A stretch of 51,010 nucleotides of DNA from Deltaproteobacteria bacterium (GCA_019311115.1 JAFDDB010000019.1:1-51010), one strand, 5' to 3'. Positions 42,124-50,868 are shown, numbered from the stretch's first letter. Program-made: numbers and translations. The notes: a model not told the origin generated them from the letters alone.

Positions 42124-42768
42124 CTACAGGTCGAGCCGCATGCGCGCCACGCCGGGTGAGCCGAGCGCGGCCTCCCAGTCCACGTGGCGGTACTCGTCGA
42201 CGTACTTGAAGCCCGCCTTCTCGTACGCGTTCTTGGCGGGGGTGTTGCCGAGGAAGTAGCCGATCTGCGCCTGCTCGAAGCCCTGCTCCCGGCCGGCTTC
42301 CAGGATCTCCGCGAGCAGCGACTGCACCAGCCCGCGTCCGCGGTGCTCGGGCAGGGTGGCGACCCACTCGACGATCCACACGCCCTCGGGGTTCGGGTAC
42401 CCGAGCGAGCCGAACGGCGCCATGCGGTGGGGCACGGCCGCCATCTCGTCCGGGCTCCATCCCCGTGCGGAGAGCGCCTCGACGAGCGCGAGGCCCAGCC
42501 TGTCGCCGCCGTACTCCGCCGCCTCGTAGGCGGACAGCGCGGACACGGGCACGCCGTCTACCTCGCTGATCAGGAACCGCGTCCAGTGCCCGAAGTGCGC
42601 GACGCGCGTCGTCGAGAGCGCAGCGAGTACGTCGAGACGATCCGACTCCGCTCCCGGGAGCGCGATGTCCCAGATTCCCTTGGGAAGGTGCGACCTGCCG
42701 GCGGCCTGCATCGTCCAGGCGATGAAGGGCGCGTCGTCGGGCGTGGCGGGTCGGATGCCTGCGGTCAC
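42124..42768 (-). CDS. GNAT-family N-acetyltransferase
   Basis: A 214-residue GNAT protein. The start is GTG at 42768 with AGGAGG upstream. Motif A is LPEHRGRGLVQSLLAEIL (acetyl-CoA pyrophosphate loop R-G-R-G), and the fold ends with NTPAKNAYEKAGFKYVDE. The acceptor is unknown. It is convergent with the MFS transporter, 6 bp between stops. A 453-bp non-coding region lies upstream. Confidence 0.85.
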   Translation of the reverse strand: MTAGIRPATPDDAPFIAWTMQAAGRSHLPKGIWDIALPGAESDRLDVLAALSTTRVAHFGHWTRFLISEVDGVPVSALSAYEAAEYGGDRLGLALVEALSARGWSPDEMAAVPHRMAPFGSLGYPNPEGVWIVEWVATLPEHRGRGLVQSLLAEILEAGREQGFEQAQIGYFLGNTPAKNAYEKAGFKYVDEYRHVDWEAALGSPGVARMRLDL

Positions 42769-43221
42769 GGAGCCTCCTGATCGAAGGCGCCGATTCTACG
42801 CGGACCCTCGCCGCCGCGGGAATTCCCACAGCAGCGGAGTTCGCCCGTCCCGCCGGTGCCCAGGTCAGTGAGTTTCCGTTCCGTCCCCAGATCGCTCGCC
42901 CGGTCTGCCGAGGCATGATCCGAACGAGACTCGCGTCCAACACCCCCGAGCGCTGCATCATCCGCCGGCACCGACGGGACGGGAAATCGGAGGCGAGGGC
43001 ATTCTGTCGGTGAACGGACACCGACGCAAGACAAATAGAACGGAAAATTACACACGGTCGGACCTGTCGGACCAGTCACCGGCGGGGCGCGCGCAGAGCG
43101 CGCGCGGACACCTGAAAATCCAGTATGCCTGGAGCGGCCCGACGGTGATCGGCCTGCGGTAGCATGGTTCGCCGCACTCGGACCGGCAAGATCGCGGTCG
43201 GCGCGGACTCGGGGAGGAACC
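42769..43221. other. 453-bp intergenic region with inverted repeat and AT-rich patch
   Basis: No convincing gene is seen between the GNAT start (42768, minus) and the CoA-transferase start (43222, plus). A perfect 7-bp inverted repeat GTCGGTG-AACGGA-CACCGAC lies at 43006-43025. Next to it is an AT-rich patch (43027-43056, around AAATAGAACGGAAAATTAC), unusual in this GC-rich window. GTCGGACC follows twice as a direct repeat near 43059-43075. These could be a promoter and regulator site for the CoA-transferase/lyase pair. No RNA gene was recognised. Confidence 0.4.
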
Positions 43222-44409
43222 ATGCCAGCACTCACCGGAATGCGCGTGCTCGACGCGACGCAGTACGAGGCCGGACCGTCGGCCACCCAGGCGCTCGCCT
43301 GGCTCGGCGCCGACGTGGTCAAGGTCGAACGCCCGGGGACGGGAGACCCCGGGCGGGGCGGCGGACTCGGCACGAACACCGCGTACTTCCTCAACTGGAA
43401 CAGCAACAAGCGCAGCGTGACGCTGGCGCTCGAGACTCCCGAAGGCCGCGACCTGCTGCTGCGCATGGCGCCGCACTACGACGTGTTCGTCGAGAACTAC
43501 GCGCCGGGCGTCGTCGAGAAACTCGACATCGGCTACGACGTATTCCAGCGGGCGAACCCCGGGATCATCTACGCGCAGGTCAAGGGCTTCGGCCTCGACG
43601 GCCCCTACTCGAAGTACAAGTGCTACGACATGGTCGCGCAGGCGGCGGCGGGCGCGTTCTCGATCACCGGCTACGGCGACGGACCGCCGACGCGTCCCGG
43701 ACCGACGCTCGCCGACTCGGGAACCGGTGTGCAGCTGGCGCTGGCGATCACCGCCGCGTACATACAGAAGCTCCGCACCGGCGAGGGCCAGCACATCGAG
43801 CTGTCGATGCAGGAAGCCGTCACCTACTACATGCGGACGATGGTCGCGAACGGCTCCGACTGGGGACGCCAGGCCACGCCGCGCACCGGAAACGGCCTCG
43901 GGGCGATGATGAACCTGTACCCGTGCAAGCCCTTTGGCGCGAACGACTACGTGTACCTGATGCTCGTCACGCGGCCGATGTGGCAGACCCTGTGCAAGGC
44001 GATCGGCCGCGCGGACCTGATCGAAGACCCGCGCTACGCGAGCGGCAAGGCCCGGCGCGAGAACGGAGACGCGCTCTACGAGGAGATCGCGCGCTGGACG
44101 CGCGACCGCACCAAGCACGAGGCCATGCGCGAACTGGGCGAGGCCGGCGTGCCGTGCAGCGCGGTGCTCGACACCCGGGACCTGTTCGACGACCCGCACC
44201 TGTCGGAGCGCGGCTTCGTGCACCACGTGGACCACGCGGACCAGGGCACGGTGCCACTGCTGGGCTTCGCGCCGCGGCTCTCGAAGAGCGACGTGCCGAT
44301 CCAGCCGTCGCCGCTGCTCGGCGAGCACACCGAGGCCGTCCTGGCCGACGACCTGGGCCTGTCCGAAGAAGAACTGGCGGCGCTGCGCGAACGCGGCGCT
44401 CTCGGCTAG
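43222..44409 (+). CDS. family III CoA-transferase, formyl-CoA-transferase-like
   Basis: A 395-residue CaiB/BaiF-type enzyme. Blocks: MRVLDATQYEAGPSATQ, GADVVKVERPGTGDPGRG, SVTLALETPEGRDLL, VENYAPGVVEKL and the active-site Asp165 in TLADSGTG. Together with the adjacent lyase it resembles frc/oxc-type pairs that handle formyl-CoA. It may transfer CoA from formyl-CoA to oxalate or a 2-hydroxy acid. The 9-bp gap to the lyase gene makes co-transcription near certain. Confidence 0.88.
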   Translation: MPALTGMRVLDATQYEAGPSATQALAWLGADVVKVERPGTGDPGRGGGLGTNTAYFLNWNSNKRSVTLALETPEGRDLLLRMAPHYDVFVENYAPGVVEKLDIGYDVFQRANPGIIYAQVKGFGLDGPYSKYKCYDMVAQAAAGAFSITGYGDGPPTRPGPTLADSGTGVQLALAITAAYIQKLRTGEGQHIELSMQEAVTYYMRTMVANGSDWGRQATPRTGNGLGAMMNLYPCKPFGANDYVYLMLVTRPMWQTLCKAIGRADLIEDPRYASGKARRENGDALYEEIARWTRDRTKHEAMRELGEAGVPCSAVLDTRDLFDDPHLSERGFVHHVDHADQGTVPLLGFAPRLSKSDVPIQPSPLLGEHTEAVLADDLGLSEEELAALRERGALG

Positions 44410-44418
44410 GGAGGCGAC

Positions 44419-46071
44419 ATGGGCGAGATCAGCGGCTCACGCGTCATCGCGCGGAGTCTCAAGCAGCAGGGCGTCGAGTACATGTTCGGCGTGGTGGGCT
44501 TCCCGGTGTTCGGCATCGCCGCGGCGGCGCAGCGCGAGGGCATCCAGTACTTCGGCTTCCGCAACGAGCAGTCCGCGAGCTACGCCGCCGGTGCGGTCGG
44601 CTACCTGACCGGCCGGCCCGGCGTCTGCCTGGCGGTCTCGGGGCCCGGCATGATCCACGGGATCGCCGGCCTCGCCAACGCCTGGTCGAACTGCTGGCCG
44701 ATGCTGCTGATCGGAGGCGCGCCGGACGCCTACCAGGACGGGCAGGGTTCGTTCCAGGAGGCGCCGCAGGTCGAGGCGGCACGGCCCTTCGTCAAGTACG
44801 CGCACCGCACCGAGAGCATCGAGCGCCTGCCCTTCTACGTGGAGCAGGCCGTGCGCACGAGCATCTACGGCCGGCCGGGCGCCGTCTACCTGGACCTGCC
44901 GAACGACGTGATCAGCGGCCGGGTCGAAGAAGACTCCGTCGAGTTCAAGGCGCGCTGTCCCGACCCGCCGCGCGGGCTTGCGGAGCCCGCGTCCGTCGAG
45001 CGCGCGATCGACACGCTGGCGAACGCCGAGCGTCCGCTCGTCGTGATCGGAAAGGGTGCGGCCTACTCGCGCGCCGAAGCCGAGGTCCGCGCCTTCGTCG
45101 AGGGCAGCAACCTGCCCTACCTGGCCTCGCCCATGGGCAAGGGGGTCGTGCCCGACGACCACCCGTTGTCGATCGCGCCCGCGCGCTCGCTAGCGCTGCG
45201 CGAGGCCGACGTGATCTTCCTGGTGGGCGCGCGGCTCAACTGGATCCTGCACTTCGGCCTGCCGCCGCGGTTCGCGCCCGACGTCAAGGTGATCCAGCTC
45301 GACGTGTCGGCCGAGGAGATCGGCACGAACGTGCCCGCCGAGGTCGCGTTGGTCGGCGACGCCCGGGCGGTGATGGAACAGCTGAACGCAGCACTCGTAG
45401 AGCGGCGTTGGCGGTACCCGGACGAGACCCCGTGGCGCAAGGCGCTCCGCGACAAGGTCGCCGAGAACCAGGCCGCCGTGGAGCCGATGCTGCACGACGA
45501 CTCGGTGCCCATGGGCTACTACCGCGTGCTCCGCGAGATCCGGGACCAGCTTCCGCGCGACGCCGTGATCGTGAGTGAAGGCGCGAGCACGATGGACATC
45601 GGCCGCACCGTGCTGCCGAACTTCGAGCCGCGGCACCGCCTGGACGCGGGCTCGTTCGGCACGATGGGCGTGGGCCTCGGCTTCGCGATCGCGGCCGCCG
45701 CCGTGCACCCCGACAAGAAGGTCGTGGCGGTCGAGGGCGACTCGGCGTTCGGCTTCAGCGGCATGGAGGTCGAGGTGGCCTGCCGCTACGGGCTGCCGAT
45801 CACCTTCGTCGTCATCAACAACAACGGCATCGGCGGCGGCCCGTCGGAACTCGACCGCACGCGGATCCCTCCCTCGGCGTACACGCCGAACGCGCGCTAC
45901 GAGAAGGTGATCGAGGCCTTCGGCGGGCGCGGCTACTTCGTGACCGAGCCGTCGCAGCTGCAGACCGTGCTCAAGGAAGCCCTGGCCGACCCGAGCCCGA
46001 ACCTGGTCAACGTGATGATCGACCCACGCTCGCAGCGGAAGCCCCAGCAGTTCGAGTGGCTCACGCGCTGA
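44419..46071 (+). CDS. 2-hydroxyacyl-CoA lyase (thiamine-diphosphate enzyme; oxalyl-CoA decarboxylase family)
   Basis: A 550-residue ThDP enzyme. The N-terminal PYR domain has the activating Glu in FRNEQSASYAAGAVGYLTG. The C-terminal PP domain has GDSAFGFSGMEVEVACRYG followed by VVINNNGIGGG (GD-x-NN metal/ThDP motif). The tail RKPQQFEWLTR resembles human HACL1, which ends similarly before its peroxisomal signal, and is unlike oxalyl-CoA decarboxylase. The enzyme would split a 2-hydroxyacyl-CoA into formyl-CoA and an aldehyde, or run in reverse. AGGGAGG precedes the ATG. Oxalyl-CoA decarboxylase is the alternative. Confidence 0.87.
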   Translation: MGEISGSRVIARSLKQQGVEYMFGVVGFPVFGIAAAAQREGIQYFGFRNEQSASYAAGAVGYLTGRPGVCLAVSGPGMIHGIAGLANAWSNCWPMLLIGGAPDAYQDGQGSFQEAPQVEAARPFVKYAHRTESIERLPFYVEQAVRTSIYGRPGAVYLDLPNDVISGRVEEDSVEFKARCPDPPRGLAEPASVERAIDTLANAERPLVVIGKGAAYSRAEAEVRAFVEGSNLPYLASPMGKGVVPDDHPLSIAPARSLALREADVIFLVGARLNWILHFGLPPRFAPDVKVIQLDVSAEEIGTNVPAEVALVGDARAVMEQLNAALVERRWRYPDETPWRKALRDKVAENQAAVEPMLHDDSVPMGYYRVLREIRDQLPRDAVIVSEGASTMDIGRTVLPNFEPRHRLDAGSFGTMGVGLGFAIAAAAVHPDKKVVAVEGDSAFGFSGMEVEVACRYGLPITFVVINNNGIGGGPSELDRTRIPPSAYTPNARYEKVIEAFGGRGYFVTEPSQLQTVLKEALADPSPNLVNVMIDPRSQRKPQQFEWLTR

Positions 46072-46101
46072 AGCTTCGATCCGGGGACGCCGCGCGGCGG
46101 G

Positions 46102-46632
46102 TCAACGCTCGAACGTGGCGTCGCGGGCGGCGAGCGCGCGGAAGAACGTGCCCGTCTCCGACGAGTAGCTGCGGATGAGCGGGTTGAGCGTCTCGATCAC
46201 GTCCATGACCTCTTTGCGCGGGACCTCGTGGATCGTGATGTTCCGGGCGGCCGCGCCGCCACCGGGGATGTTGACCCGGTAGAACCGCGTCTGCGTCGGG
46301 CCCAGCTCGATGGGCACCGACCGGATCACGCCCGCGCCGGTGGTCTGGAAGGTGACGACGAAGTCGTACTTGCCGGCCGGCATGTTCACGATCACGATCT
46401 GGTGCGTGTCGATGCGGATGCGCTCGCGATCGAGCCCCAGGAACGTCTTGGTCTCCCCCGCATCGGGAACGTGGAAGACGAGCCGCGCGTCGTTCTCGCG
46501 CAGCGGCGGCGAGACCCGCCCGGCGTCGCTCCAGCGCGGCGTCGGCGGCGACTCCTGCCACAGGGCGCAGGCCGGCAGGCCCAGCGCCGCGACGAGCGCG
46601 AGCGCCCTACTGCACCAGCGACGAGATTCCAT
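46102..46632 (-). CDS. lipoprotein of unknown function (DUF2846-like)
   Basis: A 176-residue protein with a signal peptide ending in lipobox LPAC (Cys22). The mature part is mainly beta: DARLVFHVPDAGETKTFLGL, then IVIVNMPAGKYDFVVTFQTT, then a segment ending FYRVNIPGGG. The order of strands and the 'PAGKYDF' turn resemble DUF2846-type lipoproteins, an uncertain match. It overlaps the preceding lipoprotein gene by 26 bp, so the two are probably made together. Localisation to the outer or inner membrane cannot be decided. Confidence 0.65.
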   Translation of the reverse strand: MESRRWCSRALALVAALGLPACALWQESPPTPRWSDAGRVSPPLRENDARLVFHVPDAGETKTFLGLDRERIRIDTHQIVIVNMPAGKYDFVVTFQTTGAGVIRSVPIELGPTQTRFYRVNIPGGGAAARNITIHEVPRKEVMDVIETLNPLIRSYSSETGTFFRALAARDATFER

Positions 46633-47077
46633 GCCTCTTCCGGATCTGTGCGGCCACGTCCTCGGCCACGTACACCCTGCCGTCTCCGGGCGGGGGCCCG
46701 TGGAAGCAGATCACCACGTTCCAGAGACCCGTGCGCACGTCGGTGAACGGCGGCACCAGCTCTGCCGCCGTCTCGGCTCCGCTCACCAGGCGGAAGTGCG
46801 TGAATCCCGCGCCCATCGTCAGCTCGGCCGCGCGCAGCAGCGCGAAGTCGCCGAGCGTCGAGTAGTAGCCCGTGTCGCGCCGCTGCGTGCTCACCCAGAA
46901 CGCGTTGTCGGCGAGCTGGACGTCCTGGTAACCCGCTCCCGCCTTGAAGGACCACTGCCGGTAGCGCGGCACCGGCGGCCCGCAGGCCGACGCGACGAGT
47001 CCCGCGACCGCAACGCAGGCGAGCGCCCGCAGCGCGAACGGAAGTCGGCGATCAGAATCGGAGCGGGGCCGGAGCAT
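46607..47077 (-). CDS. lipoprotein, CC0125/CC1285-like
   Basis: A 156-residue protein with signal peptide and lipobox VASAC (Cys32). The mature region GYQDVQLADNAFWVST, then GDFALLRAAELTMGAGF and THFRLV follow the pattern of CC0125/CC1285-type lipoproteins (a G-Y start, an R-A-A-E-L-T helix and a beta strand). Function is unknown. The ATG at 47077 fits the signal peptide better than an earlier GTG (47095). It is followed by the second lipoprotein. Confidence 0.7.
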   Translation of the reverse strand: MLRPRSDSDRRLPFALRALACVAVAGLVASACGPPVPRYRQWSFKAGAGYQDVQLADNAFWVSTQRRDTGYYSTLGDFALLRAAELTMGAGFTHFRLVSGAETAAELVPPFTDVRTGLWNVVICFHGPPPGDGRVYVAEDVAAQIRKRHGISSLVQ

Positions 47078-47149
47078 GGGCGCGCATTCTGTCACCCCGC
47101 GGACGCGAACGGAAGTGCGGGGCGCTCGACGCGGCCCTCAACACGGCCC

Positions 47150-47974
47150 TCACCCCGAAGACAGGGACTCCAGCCAGTTGCGGAGCTCGAGCGTGCGCTG
47201 ATCCGGATCGAGCAGGCTCTCGGGAACACCCAGCGACGCGGCCAGCGCGACCTGCGACGGGTCGGCGTGGAGTGCGTCGAGCCCGTCGGCCCAGGCGCGC
47301 ACGGCGCCGTCGTCCGCGAACTGCCCCTCCGCCACCAGGCGATCGCTGCGCAGCCGGGCGAGGCTCGCGATCTCGTTCAGGTCGTACTCCGGGTGGTACT
47401 GCACCGCCCAGAAGCGTCCCACCGTCAGCGCCTGCACGCGCGAGAAGCCGTTCGAGGCCAGCAGCCGGGCACAGTCGGGCAGCACCTCGACCTCGTCCTC
47501 GTGACAGGTCAGCACGTCGAAGGCGTCCGGCTTGCCCCGAAACAGGGGATGCGCGCGGCCGGCCTGGTTCAGCTCGATCGCGCGGCCCACGCCGAACTCG
47601 CGCCCCTTGGGGATCCTGCGGCAGCGCCCGCCCGCCGCCACGGCGGAGACCTGCGCGCCCCAGCAGCTACCGAAGACGGGCAGGTCCGCCCGCTGTACGG
47701 CGCGCGCCAGGTCGATCTGACGCGAGACGTGTGGATCCGACACGTCGAGCACCGACAGGCTCGACCCCGTCCAGAGCACGCCGTCGTACCCGGCCAGGCC
47801 GACGCCCCGCGGAAAGCCGCCGGTGGCCTCGGCGGCGAAGGCGATGTCGATGTGACACTCCGGGGCGATCCTGAGAAGCTCGCGCTCGAACAGCCGGCCC
47901 GCCTCGGTCGCGCCGCATCCCGTCAGCACGGCGCGCCCCGCCGACGAGTACCCGTCGAGAACAAGCAGTCTCAC
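47150..47974 (-). CDS. class I glutamine amidotransferase-like protein
   Basis: A 274-residue protein with the catalytic triad of class I amidotransferases: Cys104 in FGSCWGAQ, His194 and Glu196 in VQYHPEYD. The 'GCWG'-type elbow is typical of stand-alone GMP-synthase-like GATase proteins, some of which hydrolyse gamma-glutamyl compounds (PuuD-like). A C-terminal helical stretch follows the domain. The GTG at 47974 is chosen because no other usable start lies in frame before the VLDGYSS strand. It is divergent from the sigma-54-type regulator. Confidence 0.83.
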   Translation of the reverse strand: MRLLVLDGYSSAGRAVLTGCGATEAGRLFERELLRIAPECHIDIAFAAEATGGFPRGVGLAGYDGVLWTGSSLSVLDVSDPHVSRQIDLARAVQRADLPVFGSCWGAQVSAVAAGGRCRRIPKGREFGVGRAIELNQAGRAHPLFRGKPDAFDVLTCHEDEVEVLPDCARLLASNGFSRVQALTVGRFWAVQYHPEYDLNEIASLARLRSDRLVAEGQFADDGAVRAWADGLDALHADPSQVALAASLGVPESLLDPDQRTLELRNWLESLSSG

Positions 47975-48000
47975 GACCCACAGATAGCATGCGCCCACGC

Positions 48001-48030
48001 TTGACACCCGACGAGACGCTGTAGTGTGAT
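48001..48030 (+). promoter_or_regulatory. candidate sigma-70-type promoter for the regulator gene
   Basis: TTGACA at 48001-48006 is a perfect -35 hexamer. TGTGAT at 48025-48030 (18-bp spacer) matches four of six -10 bases; TAGTGT at 48022 (15-bp spacer) is a weaker alternative. It lies in the 85-bp gap upstream of the regulator start. An AGGAGG ribosome-binding site follows at 48043-48048. Confidence 0.45.
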
Positions 48031-48059
48031 GGTACAAACGGCAGGAGGGTGCTGCAGCG

Positions 48060-49388
48060 GTGGCCGAGCGAGCGATTCTCCTGGTCGGAGTCGAGTCCCC
48101 CTACGCCGAAGCGATCGGCGCCTGGTGCACCCGTGGCGCCGTCACGACGCTGTACTCCGACGCTGAGTCGGTCGCGTCATCGGCCTCGCACCACCTCTCG
48201 CTCTGCGTGCTGCAGGTTGATGGGGGCGGCGACTCCGCGCTCGAGCTGATTCGCAGCCTGACGAAGCTGCTGCGCCGCTCGCCCCTCGTCGTGCTTGCGC
48301 GCGACCTGCGCGCCGACGTGGCCTTCCGGCTGAGTCAGCTCGGGGTCGCGGACCTGATCGAGCTGCCCGAGCGCGCGTCGGGCACCGAGGACGTTCTCGC
48401 GAGGGTGGTCAGCCAGATGGCCGACTCCGGCCAGGCGCAGACGAGCACCGATCTCGTGGGCGAGAGCCTCGCGATGCGCGAGCTCAAGCAGAGCATCCAG
48501 CAGGCGGCGCGCGTCGACTCGAAGGTGCTGCTCCAGGGAGAGACCGGCACCGGCAAGGGCCTCGTCGCCAGGCAGATCCATGAGCTCTCGCGCCGGTGCG
48601 ACGCCGCCTTCGTCCACGTCGACTGCGCAGCCCTGTCACCGACACTCATCGAGAGCGAGCTCTTCGGTCACGAGAAGGGGGCCTTCACCGGCGCGGCGTC
48701 GCAGCGGCGCGGCCGCTTCGAGGCCGCCGGTCAGGGGACCATCTTCTTGGACGAGATCGGCGACTTGGACGCTCCGCTGCAGTCGAAGCTGCTGCGGGTG
48801 CTCGAGGACCACGTCTACGAGCGTGTCGGGGGCACCCGTCCGCTGCGCATGACCGCGCGGGTGATCGCGGCCACGAGTCACGACCTGTTCCGTTCGGTTC
48901 AGCAGGGCCGGTTTCGGCAGGACCTGTACTACCGGCTCAGCGTGCTCAAGTTCGAAATCCCGCCACTCCGCGACCGCATGCTGGACCTGCCCTTGCTGGT
49001 GCAGGCGGGCCTGAAGCGCCTGGGAGCGCAGCTCGATCTGCCCGTACCCGGCGCCAGCGACGACTTCTACGAAGCCCTCACCGACCACGGCTGGCCGGGC
49101 AACGTGCGCGAGCTGATGAACCTGCTCGAGCGCCTGCTGGTGCAGACCCGCGCAGACGAGTTCCGATCCGAGGATCTCGAGGGCCTGCTCGACTTCGCGC
49201 CGCGCCCGCGCGAGCCCGCGGAGTCGGATGCGGAGGATCCCGAAGACGAAGCGGGGATGATCCGCGCAGCCCTGCTCGACACCGGTGGAAACGTGACGCG
49301 CGCCGCGAGGCGTCTGGGCACTGCGCGCGGGACGCTGCGCTACAAGATCCGCAAGTACGGCCTGGGCGAGCTCATCCCGTCGGACTGA
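48060..49388 (+). CDS. sigma-54-dependent response-regulator-type activator
   Basis: A 442-residue NtrC-family protein. Residues 1-115 look like a receiver-type fold, but the aspartate pocket is not canonical. The AAA+ domain has Walker A GETGTGKG (160-167), the sigma-54-contacting GAFTGA (207-212), Walker B FLDE (229-232) and the R-finger region around FRQDLYYRLSVL. A short Fis-type helix-turn-helix ends the protein (NVTRAARRLGTARGTLRYKI). It therefore activates sigma-54 promoters, target unknown. The GTG start has AGGAGG 11 nt upstream. No cognate kinase is adjacent. Confidence 0.9.
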   Translation: MAERAILLVGVESPYAEAIGAWCTRGAVTTLYSDAESVASSASHHLSLCVLQVDGGGDSALELIRSLTKLLRRSPLVVLARDLRADVAFRLSQLGVADLIELPERASGTEDVLARVVSQMADSGQAQTSTDLVGESLAMRELKQSIQQAARVDSKVLLQGETGTGKGLVARQIHELSRRCDAAFVHVDCAALSPTLIESELFGHEKGAFTGAASQRRGRFEAAGQGTIFLDEIGDLDAPLQSKLLRVLEDHVYERVGGTRPLRMTARVIAATSHDLFRSVQQGRFRQDLYYRLSVLKFEIPPLRDRMLDLPLLVQAGLKRLGAQLDLPVPGASDDFYEALTDHGWPGNVRELMNLLERLLVQTRADEFRSEDLEGLLDFAPRPREPAESDAEDPEDEAGMIRAALLDTGGNVTRAARRLGTARGTLRYKIRKYGLGELIPSD

Positions 49389-49401
49389 GCCCGGCCGTCC
49401 G

Positions 49402-50154
49402 TCAATCGGCGAACGGCGCCATCGCCGCTACGTCCTCGGCCACCTTTCCGTCGCGCAGCGTGATGGCGCGGTCGGAGTAGGAGACGGCCCGCAGGTCGTG
49501 CGTCATCAGGATCGCGGTCACGCCCTCGTCCGCGCAGAGCGTGCGCATGAGCGAGAGGATCTCGTCGCCGCGCTGCGAATCGAGGTTTCCCGTCGGCTCG
49601 TCGGCGAGCAGCAGCTGCGGCGCGGCGACCAGCGCTCGCGCAATCGCCACCCGTTGCATCTCGCCCCCCGAGAGCTGGTGCGGGTAGTGGTTGCGCCGAT
49701 GCGCCACGCCGAGGCGGTCGAGCAGGAAGTCGACGCGAGGCTGCACCTGGCGCGGCCGCACGCCGTCGATGCGCAGCGGAAGGCCGACGTTGCGCTGCAC
49801 GTCGATCGTCGGCACGAGGTTGAAGAACTGCAGCACGATCCCGATCTGCCGCCGGCGGAAGCGCGTCGCCTGGTCCTCGGTCATCGCCGTGATCTCGTCG
49901 TCGCCGACGAGGACGCGGCCCGAACTCGGCTTGCGCAAGCCTGCGATCACGGTGAGCAACGTACTCTTGCCGCTTCCGCTCGGTCCCATCACCGTCACCA
50001 GTTGCCCCGCGGCGATCTTCAGGTCCACGTCGGAGAGCGCGACGATCTTCGACTCGCCCTGCTCGAATTCGACGGTCAGGTGGTCGATGAGGATGGCGGG
50101 GCCCAGCTCGCGCGATCGCGTGAGCGGCCGGACGTGCGTCGACTCGTCACCCAT
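49402..50154 (-). CDS. ABC transporter ATP-binding protein (LolD/MacB type)
   Basis: A 250-residue ATPase. Walker A GPSGSGKST (57-65), signature LSGGEMQRVAIARAL, Walker B LLLADEPTGNLD and H-loop LMTHD are all intact. The DEPTGNLD form and the IGIVLQFFNLVPTIDVQRNV segment are typical of LolD/MacB-like exporters that pair with FtsX-type permeases. No permease lies next to it on the same strand; a decayed permease fragment is on the opposite strand just upstream. The gene is convergent with the sigma-54 regulator. Confidence 0.9.
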   Translation of the reverse strand: MGDESTHVRPLTRSRELGPAILIDHLTVEFEQGESKIVALSDVDLKIAAGQLVTVMGPSGSGKSTLLTVIAGLRKPSSGRVLVGDDEITAMTEDQATRFRRRQIGIVLQFFNLVPTIDVQRNVGLPLRIDGVRPRQVQPRVDFLLDRLGVAHRRNHYPHQLSGGEMQRVAIARALVAAPQLLLADEPTGNLDSQRGDEILSLMRTLCADEGVTAILMTHDLRAVSYSDRAITLRDGKVAEDVAAMAPFAD

Positions 50155-50346
50155 GCGCCCGATTATAGTCGGGCCGTGCCGACATGCGATCGGTCCATCG
50201 TGCGATTGCGAGCCTCCGCCCGAATCGGCCGACACCCGGCGGGAGCGGCGAAGCGATGCGTGCAGGCAATCCGCGCTCCATCGGCCAGGTGGCACGCGGA
50301 TCGCGCAACCGCGAGCAGATGGAAGTACCCGACCCGGAATCGAGCC

Positions 50347-50793
50347 ATCGTCGAGACGAAGTCCCTCCGCCTGGTGCACCGAAGCGGTTCGTCGTCGGTC
50401 GTGGCGCTCGACGACGTGAGCCTGCAGGTTTTGGTGGGAGCGATCGCGATCGCCAACCTCTGACGGGAGCCGTGCTGGAGCGGAGCCGCGAGTTCGCGCT
50501 GCTGCACGCGGGCCGACGCGTCCCGGAGGCAGATCGCGGCCGCGGTCATGCTCGACGGGGTGATCGTCGCCTTCTCGGGTGGGGTGTTCGGGATCGGACT
50601 GGGCCTGCTCTGCGCCGGGCCCATGCTGGCGATCGTGACCGAGTCCCTGGGATGGACGCTCGACTACCGGGTCCCGGGCGCGCAGATCGCCATCGGGCGC
50701 GCGGCCCTCCTGGCGCTCTCCGTACTCGCCGGGATCTACCCCGCACGGGGCGCCTACAGGGCTTCTACAGCGTACGAAGCGCTGGGGGACTGA
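50347..50793 (+). pseudogene. decayed ABC transporter remnant: ATPase N-terminus fused to FtsX-like permease C-terminus
   Basis: In one frame, residues like RLVHRSGSSSVVALDDVSLQV match the start of an ABC ATPase. They run directly into VLVGAIAIANL, which is permease sequence. A TGA at about 50461 interrupts. A second frame then gives LTGAVLERSREFALL, and the first frame resumes with RADASRRQIAAAVMLDGVIVAF to the C-terminus KGD-type end at 50793. At least one internal deletion and two frameshifts are needed. No start codon is seen. The intact C-terminal part from 50548 could be read as an 81-residue ORF but has no upstream partner. Confidence 0.7.
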
Positions 50794-50825
50794 GACCCCT
50801 CGGAGCGGGAGCGACCTCGATTGCG

Positions 50826-50868
50826 TCCAGTATCTATCAGAACTATACTTGGTCTCATAGATACTGGA
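50826..50868. repeat. 12-bp perfect inverted repeat upstream of the last gene
   Basis: TCCAGTATCTAT (50826-50837) and ATAGATACTGGA (50857-50868) are perfect inverted copies separated by 19 bp, ending 8 bp before the ATG at 50877. The block is strikingly AT-rich compared with the rest of the window. It could be an operator for the following gene, a terminator-like hairpin after the decayed transporter, or the end of a mobile element. Confidence 0.7.

Noticed and set aside
44419..46071. Oxalyl-CoA decarboxylase as the primary call
   Set aside because: The C-terminal QF-WLTR tail and NNNGIGGG loop fit 2-hydroxyacyl-CoA lyase better. Kept only as an alternative.
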